A stretch of DNA of 64,000 bases from Malania oleifera (taxonomy: Eukaryota > Streptophyta > Magnoliopsida > Santalales > Ximeniaceae). The stretch is from contig NC_080420.1 in NCBI RefSeq assembly GCF_029873635.1, forward strand, positions 28,697,032 to 28,761,031, in the 5' to 3' direction. A program made the translations under genes and the position numbers. Positions 1-10,400 of the stretch are shown here, one piece after another; the stretch's first letter is position 1, and each line of letters begins with the position of its first letter. The notes beneath the pieces were generated by a model. It had not been told where the DNA came from, made no database searches, and saw only the letters and a program-made list of their open reading frames with translations.

Positions 1-2356
1 ATATTCATCCTTCTAAATATTACTTAATATGCAGGAGATTATAGGCATTAAGTTCATTTTTCTTAAAAGTGGGGCTTAAACTCTCCCTATATATTTGCAT
101 GCATACATACTTGCATTAAGTTCAGGATGATAGTCATTTAACAGCATTCCTCAAAAATTCATCCTTTCAAAAGAATTTTAGCATGCAGCAAATATAGACA
201 TTTAGCACATACTAGCATGACATGTTGCATTTCGTTTTAATACATGATAGCCAATCAAGGCTATACTCCAAATGTAATGCAATAGGGGTTCAAAAGTCGA
301 TTCCCCCTTGACTCATGCAATTTTCCTAGTTACATGGACTTGAAATGTATGACATGATTATTAACCATTTGGGTCCAACATGAAGTTCACATCCTAGGGA
401 TTAGGACCAAGTGGTGTCCATGAACTAATTCCTTTTAGGTCCATAAAATGTGTACATGCTTTCAGTTCAACACAAACAAATAGGATTTAACATGTACTAA
501 TCTATTTAATTAACTAGCATCCTAGGAAATAAACATGAAGACTATGCATGTTATTCAATTTAGCATATAACATTTGAAACGTTCAACATGCACCAATAGA
601 CAATTTAGCATGCACCTATAACTAAGGATGAAAAATAAAATTCTTTTATGATTCACTCATCCTTTCAAAAATATTTTAGCATGCATTGAATTATCTATCC
701 TAATACATGGTTTCATTTATGGGAAAAATTCTACTAAAATTTTGGCAACATTTTGTTTGTAAATTAAACATTTCCCATTTATGCATGTACCTAAAACCTT
801 ATAGATTCACGCAATCAACAAATAATAATCCAGTTTAAGCATGCGAGAACCTATATCCACTACCAGCATGCAATTCTCATCAACTGCATCTGTCATGCAG
901 GATGCATTTTAGACTAAGCATGCAATTAGGTAGTTCAATCAATATATCAAATAAAATATAAACTATTCATACGAAGATATAATCATTAGGCAAGTGATGG
1001 ATAGTGGCATTCAACTCAAAGCATATCAAATTTAGAAAAAATATTCATCCATCGGAAAATATATTCATTTAGCACAAATGGATATTTGCATTCAGCTCAA
1101 CAACAAATCATCCAAAAAATATAAGCACAATATAATAAAATACATATTGGATGAATTTTGAAAAACAAGGCTGCTCCCCCGCAATTATGCAGCCAAAGAG
1201 TTTTATATTCAATTAAGTATCTAGCATAACTGATATTTTCAAATGGGAGGATGAGCTTATGAATGTGTTTGAATATGATTAAGTGTTTAAGCTCCATGAT
1301 TAGTTTAGGGTAGCATGATATATAATAAATACTATGATAGATTCCCTAAACCTCAATCTGTGTGATGGACAAAACATGCTATATTTAAGATTTTTCAAAT
1401 TATAGCACATATATATATATATAGCATTACGAATATAATGAAATTTTAAAATTTGTCCATTTGAATGAGTTTTTATTTAAACATGCTTATAACATTTGAA
1501 TTAAGAATTGATAGTTCTATATAAGCATGTTATAGCCAATATTATCAAGTAACATCAAATCATGAGGATGTATATACCGTAGGCCAAATGGATTGGATAT
1601 TTCACTAAAGTTCTCATACTGGCTTGATCTTCCTAAGGTTCATAGTATGATGATAGTGTATATTAAAATTTAGAGTTTAAGCATAAAACACTATTTAAGC
1701 GTTCAAAACATTATAACCTCTTAAATATTTTATCCTAAAATCTTATGAGTATAAAAAGAATTCTTTGAAAGTACACCTCATAAGATGGTATGCAATCATC
1801 ACAAGATTCTCATAATAAGAATAAGCATAAAACAAACAATATGCGAATCAATCATCAAATAAAGTAGAAGGAGGAATATATATACCTTTCCATTTTTCTC
1901 CTTCTTAATCATTTAAGGTTGGAGTGGTGTTCATCTCTCTCTTGGTTTCTTGTACCTCTTATGTTTCCCAAAGGACCTTAGCACTCAAAAGAATAAACTT
2001 TATAAGAGCATTAGTAACTAAGGTAGAGTTAAAAAAAAAATATGCATGGGACTAGAATGATATGCATTAAGGCAATGTCATGCTTTTTCAAAATATTTTT
2101 AGATATGGGAAAAACTATGTATTTTAAAATCATTTTCCAACTGGATATGAAAAATTTTGTTGAAACCTTTTTCAAAATCTTTAATCGATTGATTTTACAA
2201 AAGCAATTTTAATAGTCAAACAATAAAATCTACACAATGAAAATAGTGGAGGATTTGTAAAGGGTTTACCCTTAAAACAGGGATACATCGAAAATGAGCC
2301 GTTGCGATCTTTAGCATAAGCGGTTAAGCCTTTTGTAACGAGGTTCTGATACCAAT
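1..2356 (-). mobile_element. Internal, apparently non-coding region of a minus-strand LTR retroelement
   Basis: This AT-rich stretch lies on the internal side of a minus-strand primer-binding site (2342-2354), so it should be the 5' internal part of a minus-strand LTR element whose LTR follows to the right. I find no gag or pol motif here, only short spurious frames. Imperfect direct repeats are visible: phrases of the type TTCATCC...TTTTAGCATGCA recur near 1-30, 150-186 and 655-690, and AGCATGCA-like words recur across the first 1 kb. A non-autonomous (LARD-like) element would fit, but so would the decayed leader of an autonomous one, because the rest lies left of the window. The retroelement assignment rests on the primer site and LTR, not on coding content. 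Confidence 0.45.
2342..2354 (-). other. Primer-binding site for initiator-Met tRNA (minus strand)
   Basis: Read on the minus strand the sequence is TGGTATCAGAACC. This differs by one base from the usual complement of the plant initiator-Met tRNA 3' end, TGGTATCAGAGCC. It sits two bases beyond a terminal TAACA, the expected end of an LTR. This fixes the orientation of the element covering 1-6676. Confidence 0.7.
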
Positions 2357-2914
2357 TGTTACAATTAGTGTGATCCCAAGAAGGGGGAATTGGGTTTTAA
2401 AACATTTTTTCCTAATTTAAACAATTACGTCGATTCACCACAGTTCATATCCGATTCAATATTGAAAACGTGTACGTACAACGATTAAGTTATTAGTGTG
2501 TGCATACATACACATGTGTTGTATATCTCATTTAAATTAGTTCTGTGTGCATGCAAGATGGTTATAACAAGACATGAACAAGCATACATATACTGAAATT
2601 TAAGTGCACGAAATTAAATAAAATAGAGAGAAAATGACACACATATTTGTTAATGAGGTTCGCCCTATACTGCCTACGTCCTCGCATTGAGCATACCCTC
2701 CAAGGATTTCACTATACCTGCTCACTTAACTGGGTAGAGCAAAAGCTTTTTACATCCTCTCCTTACAGGGTAAGGAAAACTCCAACTCAATTATTAAGCT
2801 GAGCCGAACTAGTTTCACTTACGGGGCTGAAGCTCCCTAGTTCAATTACAGGCTGAACCGAATCAGTCTCATTTACGGGACTAAGACTCGCCAGTTCATT
2901 TCATGGGTTGAACA
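2357..2914 (-). repeat. R/U5-side part of a minus-strand SIRE-like LTR
   Basis: In minus-strand sense this segment ends with the pyrimidine-rich phrase and TTGGGATCAC...TAACA seen in long Copia LTRs, then the primer site. It also holds the antisense of the phrase 'gacgtaggcag...cgaacctc' at about 2655-2690, common near the 3' end of such LTRs. The LTR is interrupted at 2914 by a plus-strand solo LTR and resumes at 5031; together the two parts make about 2.2 kb. Confidence 0.6.
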
Positions 2915-5030
2915 TGTTGACCTTATAGGTCACGCCCGATTTTGATAATGACAAATACTCCTATATTTAATAAATATCTAATTCATGTGCAGGTCCATAT
3001 TAGCAGATCATTAATGGCACGTGAAAGCTCAAAGCTTGAAGACAAATTCATACTCTTGATTGTAATATTATTTTAGTGAAATTTATCTGTAATAGTAACT
3101 AGGGTATTCAGTTTGTAATAAGCACACACATCACATGTATGATTTATTTTGTAAGCTCAAACTAGATACAAACCAAAAATGACCATAGAAAGACCTTAGG
3201 GCTTACCCTTCAGTCGACCGACACCGGACTTTTTCGGTGTCTTCAAATTGGACCTTAAGTGACCCTAGGACACACACATTTACACATATATTTGTTAGGC
3301 ACTTCATTAGGGTTTGTATGCTTCAAGATTGGACTGAAATGCACACATGGTGCACTTTCGGTCGACCAGCACAATTAGTTCATTTTGGCCTGGTCGACCG
3401 AAACCTCCCTGGGTCAAAAGTTTGACCACCTGGTCGACCGAACCAGGTAGTTCAAAGAGACTTGATCGACCGAGACCCTCCCTAGTCAACATTTTGACCA
3501 TCTGGTCAACAGAGCGCTTTTGTTCTCTAACTACCTGGTCAACCGGAGGGTCCTCGGGAGAAATCCCAGCGGTCTGGTTGACCGAACCAGCCAGTTCAAA
3601 ATGGTCTAGTCGACCGAACCTCAGAAAATTGAGAAATCGCCCTCTCCTGGTCGACCGAGCCTTCACTTCAAAAGTCCCCTAGTCGACCGAAGCATATGAG
3701 ACTTGGTCGACCGAACCTCTCGAGTTGCACCTAATTTTTTACAGCAGTTAAAATCTTTAAACGGGGTTAAAATGTTTTAAACGTCATTAAACTTTTCTAA
3801 CAATCCCTAATAGGTCTCCAACGGTCAAAATTTTCGGTATGTCTATATATACTCCTTCATTTGGGAGAATTAAGGATTGATTAGCAAAAACCAAAATCAA
3901 ATTTCTCTCTCAAGCCAAATACTTCCTATTGCTCATACTATCTCCAAATACACTCTAGCTTACCTTCAAAAGTTGTTAAATCAACTGTAAGTGTTCTTGA
4001 GTGTTTAGATTGAAAGGTTTGCTCTCTCTTTGCCTTGAGATTGTTTCATTTTATTGAGAGTCAAACCTAAAAGGATTCTTAGGGGACTTTGCTGATAAGT
4101 TCATCCTAAGAAAACTTTACTAGATCTTCTAAGATTGCATATTCGTTGCAACATCTTGAGAAGCTCGCATTTGCTTTTGGTTGCGAAATATTTTCAAAAT
4201 CATTTACAAATATCTATTGCTCTTTATTTTGAAAACCATTTGAGGAGATATTTGTTTTTGAGGTGAAACATCTTTGTTGCAATATTTATTCACTCATATA
4301 TTTTTACTGAAAACAAAGATCATATATATTTTGCAAGTCCAAGCATATACATATTTATGTGATTGAGATATTCTACTGATTGACACTTTTGAGGCTTGTT
4401 TGATATTCTGTGTAAACATGTTTGATTGAATATTTTGAAATACACAAATTATTATTGACACTCTCACGTGCGTACTACACTGATAGAAAATATATTTGAG
4501 AGTTGAACTATCTAGACCACACTGAGCTTACATTTTAAATCATCTATGGTGTTTGTGATTGTGCGCATTTGTGGTACAAATTTGCTTTACGTGAAAACAC
4601 CCTTATATTGTACCTTTTGATTGTATATGTGAGAGATTCCAAGTGTGGCTTGAGGGAGCAGTAATCCAGTCTGGTAAGGATTGGTGTAAAGGTTGAAGTC
4701 AGCTCTGTGATAATTTGACCTGGTTTGTATAGGTGTCGCTCCACCCGTTCAAATGAGCAAGTTATTGTGATAATCCTTGTGTTGGTTAGCCAAGGCGGGG
4801 ACATAGGCAGTTTGGCCGAACCTCGATAACATATGTGTGTGTCACCCTTCTCTTTACTGCTTTCTGGTGCTTGTGTAATTGTTTAAACTGTTTTATTTAA
4901 TTTCTGATATTACTTGCACTAGATTGACCATAGGATTGCGAATATACTGCTGTTAGGAGGAATACCTAGGGGATAGATTTTTAAAATACCAATGCACCCC
5001 CCCCCTCTTGGGATCACGGTAAAGCTAACA
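2915..5030 (+). repeat. Solo SIRE-like LTR, plus strand, nested in another LTR
   Basis: The segment starts TGTTGACC and ends GCTAACA, so it has TG...CA termini, and is 2116 bp long. No primer site or internal region follows it; the flanking sequence on both sides belongs to a minus-strand LTR. The 5 bp before it are GAACA and the 5 bp after it are GAACC, a near-match to a target-site duplication. Inside, in order, are a palindrome array (3205-3720), a TATA-like TATATATA at 3844-3851, and a C-rich run followed by CTTGGGATCAC near the 3' end. The likely origin is LTR-LTR recombination that removed the body of a former complete element. Confidence 0.65.
3205..3720 (+). repeat. Array of GGTCGACCGA-type palindromic sites in U3 of the solo LTR
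   Basis: I count about 12 copies of a site close to TGGTCGACCGAACC, mostly 25-45 bp apart. They centre on GTCGAC and start near 3212, 3357, 3391, 3431, 3461, 3491, 3534, 3574, 3607, 3646, 3681 and 3703. Variants differ mostly at the central CG (GGTCAACC, GGTTGACC). The array ends about 125 bp before the TATA-like box. The reading frames called across it on both strands are products of the repeat, not genes. Confidence 0.8.
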
Positions 5031-6676
5031 GAACCCAACCGTTACAATAAAAATATTTTTGTATATATGAAAAAGCTTCTAAATACAAGCATTGATGTAC
5101 ACACTAAGCTCATAAAAATACACACTCCAATGATATGAGATAATGCTTAAGGAGTAAGGGTGCTTAACTATATTTAAACCCTAATGAAAAGTTTTCTCCA
5201 AAAAGATATTTCAATAATAATATAGGAGAACCTAGGGTTTTACTTTTTCAATGATTTTTGCACAAATAGAATGTGTGAAAAATGAGTATTATGTTCTCCA
5301 ACAAAGATTTATACAAGTGAGAAATACTTGAAGAATTTAGGAGTTAAGCCCAAGAAAATATTTGTGCACTAATAAATTCTCCCAAAAATATTTATCCTGA
5401 AAATAATAAGGAGAAACCAAAGCTATACTCTCAAAAATATTTTCAAAAATAAAGCATAAGTGAGAGTATGCATATGAAAATAAATACCCCAAAAATAAAT
5501 ATGCTCTCTTCAAGAGTGATTTTGAAATGAAATAGTAGAAGAGAGTTTGAGAGTTTTGTATAAAAATTTGGCCCCAAAAGAATGATTTAAATAATAAAAA
5601 GCATTTTGGGAGAACTTTGATTAACAATGGATTAGAAAGAAAATTTGGGTTAATCAAATATGCTGATTTGAGTTATGGAGGGGGTATTTATTGATTTTCA
5701 ACATATCTGACCGTTGAGGGACGTGCTCGGTATTTTGGAAAAGTTTAATTAAATTTTAATGACGTTTTGGCACTTTTGGAAAATTTTAGCCCGAGAAGTT
5801 CGATTGACCACTTTTGTGGTTCGGTCGACCGTGGAGTTAAGTTCGGTCGACTTAGAGAAATTTGAACTGAGAGTTCGGTTGACCAGATGTAGTGTCCCAA
5901 GGGTGATTTTCCATTTTTCATGCAGTTCGATCGACTGAGTCAATTTGAATTAAGTAGTTCGGTCGATCGGGCGGTTGGCAATTCCCACGTGTAGGTTTGG
6001 TCGACTAGGGCGTTGCCCGTATAAATTTGGTCGGTCGACCAAGAGATCAACTTATTGACCGGAGGAGGTTCGATCGACCAAGTCTGCCTACATTTATCTG
6101 GTCGGTCGGTCGAGAGGTCAACCTGTTGACCCGGTGGGAGTTCGGTCGATCAAGGAACTTAGTGTAACTGAGTTTGATCAACCGAACATGCCAATTTGGG
6201 CATTTTCGGTTCTTTTTCTCTTATAAAATTTTCCCTATTCATATGATGATTAATGTTAAGACTATAGGGGATATTTTTATACAATATTTAGGGTCCTAAG
6301 GTCAGTCTAAGGCCTTTGAGAAATAACCTTAAAAGTCCAGTGTCGATTGACGTGCCCTAAGGTCATTGAGTCCCTATGGTCATTTTACGGTCATCTAAGC
6401 ATTTAAAACATATCATGCAAGATGTATACATTATTATAGACCAAATATAAAAATAAATGCATATACAAGTAAACACACAAATGTCTTCTTCTTTCTTCTT
6501 TGCTCTTTAATTCTATGGAATATGTCAGATATGAGCTTTAAGTTGTGTCGTGACTTCTATGTCCTATTGATCTTATATGTGACCTGAATTATACCTGTTC
6601 ACGCACTTAAAAACACACATAAGAATCGCTTGTATTTGTCAACATCAAAAAGGAGATCGGACTCAAAAAGCCAACA
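5031..6676 (-). repeat. U3-side part of the minus-strand SIRE-like LTR
   Basis: This continues the LTR interrupted at 2914. In minus-strand sense the LTR begins TGTTGGCTTTTTGAG at 6676. Its first ~120 bp include a phrase of the type 'TTGACAAATAC', as in the nested solo LTR, so the two are related families. The U3 holds a palindrome array (5800-6190) and then, going 3' in sense, AATAAATACCCC at 5682-5694 as a TATA-like box. Confidence 0.6.
5800..6190 (-). repeat. Second GGTCGACCGA-type palindrome array, in U3 of the minus-strand LTR
   Basis: About 12 sites of the type GTTCGGTCGACC, with variants such as GGTTGACC and GATCGACC, begin near 5808, 5818, 5840, 5873, 5925, 5957, 5995, 6027, 6067, 6099, 6139 and 6173. 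The site is the same as in the array at 3205-3720, but the LTR carrying it lies in the opposite orientation. It lies about 100 bp upstream (in minus sense) of the TATA-like box. Confidence 0.78.
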
Positions 6677-6677
6677 A

Positions 6678-6724
6678 TTTATATATATATATATATATAT
6701 ATATATCTGTGTGTGTGTGTGTGT
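6678..6724. repeat. (AT)n-(GT)n compound microsatellite
   Basis: A run of alternating TA of about 25 bp is followed by CTGTGTGTG. It abuts the outer end of the minus-strand LTR (6676). Confidence 0.85.
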
Positions 6725-6779
6725 GGTACAAAAATGAAATTGGTCATTATGGGGGTATAAACAAAAATAGAATCGTCCA

Positions 6780-7250
6780 TTAAGGCGGTATAAATATATA
6801 AAAATATATTAGTCGGGTAGAGTCTCGTGAATTAAATAAGAATTAAAGAAATATGTCAGTTGGTTAGAGTCCCGTATTAATAACGTGTTATAAAAATACA
6901 AAAAATAAATAGAAAATAAATAGAGACGAGATATAGATTTTTCGTGGTTCGGCTATGCCTACTCCAATGGTGGATGAGATCAAAATTTCACTATCACGGA
7001 AGGAATTACAATAGGATATGAAACTGATCTTGTAAAAGATATCTCTATCTTCTCTTTATCTCTCATTTTCTTTTCCTTTCTATGTGCTCCTCACTTCAAA
7101 TATGCAATATGTATATATAAGCATGCTATATGTATGTGTATACAAGTGAGAGGGAGAGGGTGCCCTTTTATAGGACAATAAAGATGAAAGATGGCCTATG
7201 TTTCAGAACATTAGAATAATTATTGACAGGATTAATTTAATATTTTCGAG
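6780..7250 (-). repeat. Antisense remnant of a Copia-type LTR in the GET3D upstream region
   Basis: On the minus strand, about 6995-6935 reads as a phrase of the type 'GGAGTAGGCATAGCCGAACCACG', followed by AAAAATC. This is the common 3' part of many plant Copia LTRs, just before the U5 end. The sequence to the right, with CT-rich and TATATA-containing stretches up to about 7170, would be the R/U3 side. The ends cannot be placed exactly. It lies 160-630 bp upstream of the GET3D start codon and so probably overlaps its promoter or 5' UTR. Confidence 0.45.
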
Positions 7251-7409
7251 TGAAAAATGCTAAAAATAAAATTTCCATTATAGTACTTGGGAAACATAGC
7301 AACACAAAATTTTTTTATAAAATAATAAATCAAGCTAACATTACAAGCTACGTTCTTGGACTTGAATTCTTTAAAACATGGCTTTGTTCTAATTTGTATT
7401 TTGCTCCCA

Positions 7410-10400
7410 ATGGCTGTTTCTTCTTGGTCTCCTATCTTGTCCCCAATCCTCGTGTCACCTTCGTTTTCTGCGCATCGAAACCCTAATTCCCATTTCAGTA
7501 TTCCAAGAACCCGACCTTTGGTTGTGGTGGCTTCGTCGTCCGAAGATGATATTTCTTACCGGAAACCCACCAAACTGGTTACCTTTTTGGGTAAAGGCGG
7601 ATCTGGCAAGACCACCACTGCCGTATTTGCTGCTCAGGTCCTCCTTCTTTCACCATGGATTCCTTCAATCGTCATTTTCTCACTTTACATTTTTACGGAG
7701 ATGATTTTCTTAGCAATTGAGATACTCTGTGGTGAGCATTTTGCAAGTTCTTTTCGTGCTTTTAAGGGTTAGTGGCAAATGCAAGTTTTTTGGCTTTCAA
7801 GAGCTAATAAAGTTGCTTTGAACATACCCAACGATGAATAAGTATGCATAAGTTTGTTGGATCACTGGTAAAATGATATTGGGGATGCTTTTGTTAGACT
7901 TCATGTCTTGGATTCTGGAAAAATCAGCTGGAGTTATTTCAATACAGCTCCAGCCTCAAGTTTAGCCTCTAAATCAATTATGCCTTAGTTTGATTTGCTT
8001 TTAGTGATTGATATCCATGTTTTTTAATTTTTGTCCTCTCAAGCCATATACTGAAAACTGAAAAGACAAAAACAACAAACAGAACAAACCCTGATTCTCT
8101 TCAAGCAAAAAATCTGGGAGGTTGGTCTATATAACCATGGAGAGAGGCATTGTTGATGTTGCAATGTGGTGGTTGGAAAGACAACCAAGTGAACAGAAGT
8201 GAGTTCGGCCCTGGTACAAAACATGTCTAAATATTTCAATTCATACACTATAGTGTAGCCTTCAGCTATTGGTCTATCCTTCAAGCTAGCTGTGAAATTA
8301 TTTGGCTTAGTTCTCATGGTAAACACCAATGGCAACCAACCACAAACTTATCAGCCAAAAGTCATGCAAAGTTAGATAAAGCTTTAGACACAAACTTGGG
8401 AAAAAATATATATATGACAAAGAGGTGACAAAACTATTATTGGAAGGTGATAAATAATTGTAGACACAAAATTAGTTATAGGATTTTGGTTGCATTTGCA
8501 TTTGCCTTTTAAAATAATAATGGGAAGATAGATGCTGTGAGACACAGGATGACAAAGGAGTTGAAGACGGAGCCTTGGAATCAAGGCGGCCTCACCTGCT
8601 TTGTGGTGTTGTTGTGCATGCACTTGCGAGTTAGGTCGATCCAATCGTAAAGAAAGACTTAATGGCTATGAAGGTTCCGATGGACAAGAAGGTGGAGACA
8701 AAAGACCCACACTAGGAGGAGAAGGAAGAGCAGGTAATAAAAGGGAATCGTCAAGATCTATAGGTCTCAAAGGCTCTTAGAAGTAGGGAGTAGAATTAAA
8801 AGGACGGCATTAGTGAAGACAAAGAAACGATTTAGGATAGGACAATTAGCAATGATATTCTTTGTGCGGATGAGAATACACCAGGAAAACTAACTTGAGA
8901 GTTGAGAGCATCGAATTCCAATTTTTCTACCTTGGGGACAACTGATGAACGAAGGACACAAAATGACACAACTGAATGTGCAGGGAGTTAATGAGAACAA
9001 ATTCTTTATGAAATAGGATGGAGTAAGCTATTTTTCCTTTAAGAACAAACAATGGCATGTAATTACCAAGAGAGCATGATTAAGAATTACATCGAGAACA
9101 TTTTGGGCACATTCATGTGGTATAGCAAGGTGCAAATGACTTCTAGAATATGTTTTCTTTTCCGCTTAACTACATCATTTTGTTATGGAGTGTAAGCACA
9201 AGAGAATTGGTGAATCATTCCTGATGTAGTCATGTCTATGGTGAAAGGGGTGTTGAAGTACTCTTTAGCATGGTAACAACAAAGAAAAACACACACATAC
9301 ACACACACACTTTTTAGTAAATAAAGCTAAGTCATCCTTGCATAATCATCAACAAAAATAAAAACATACTAAAACCCTAAAAAGGACTCGACTAGGACAC
9401 ACATTTGAATGGACTATTACAAGAATTGATTGCCTATTTATTAACTTTGCCAACAAAAGTGACATCATGATGCTTTTTGAATTGACAAGATTCATACTCT
9501 AAAGCTAGATAAGAGAACTCAAACTAGGAACCAACTTTTTTAACTTGTGGAATGATGGATCACCAAGGTGATGATGAATCTAAAGAGGTGCGATGAATCT
9601 AAAGAGGTGCAACTACAACGATGCAAGTAAGAGATTAGGAGCAATTAAAGTAACGAAAAAGCTTCATGTCTTTTTCCTATTGTCTTCCTTATCTTCAAAT
9701 CCTGAAGAGCATCAGAAGCAACGGAAAAGGTGATTGAACATTTTAAGTTGTCAGTTTACTAATAGTTATAATATTAAAACAAAACATGCATATACAAGTG
9801 AGAGAGAAACAAAATTAGTAGTCCTTATCTCATTAATTTTGGTGTTAGAGCCATTTGCAAGGGTAACATGGGTAAGGTGTTAAAATACTAGAGTTTAGAT
9901 TTAAGACTAGGTATAGTTGCCATACGTTTAGTAGTAGCAAAATATATGACCTGGGTCTTGAAGATGATTTCTTGATGTTAAGAAAAAATTTGGTCAATAA
10001 ACTTCCGTTATTTAATTGCTCAAGATAATTTTACCCATATTTGAATAGTAGTATGGCTTTTATTATTTTGTAATGTAGCTGCAATCTCTTGGTATCCAAT
10101 ATGGAAACTACTATCTCTTGTTACAAAGGAATACCCTTTGATTCCTACCAAAAAAAGGGAAGAAGAAGAAGCATTTCAGAAGAAACCCAAAACTAACCCT
10201 TCATTTGGTTTGCCAAATGAAATTAAAGTAGGATAGGAATTGAAGGAGGAATGGAATTACTTTTGGAATGCAATTACTATGTTTGGTTGGTAACGTAGAA
10301 TGACTATAGGAGTCCCGATTTCGATTTCTTTCCAATAGTTGGTATTCTTCAATGACTTTTGTAATGGAATGAGAAATAAGCCATTTTTAAAGTAATGCTC

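Noticed and set aside
2342-2354. tRNA-like word TGGTATCAGA at several places (also 38424, 48651, 59334)
   Set aside because: These are primer-binding sites next to LTR ends. No tRNA cloverleaf surrounds them.
3237-3682. Overlapping frames on both strands within the palindrome array
   Set aside because: The frames follow from the repeated GGTCGACCGA unit, which lacks stops in several frames. There is no protein family resemblance.
7356-7409. Upstream in-frame ATG for GET3D
   Set aside because: It adds 18 residues with a hydrophobic stretch unlike a transit peptide start. The ATG at 7410 gives a standard Ser-rich beginning and the usual length. Not fully excluded.
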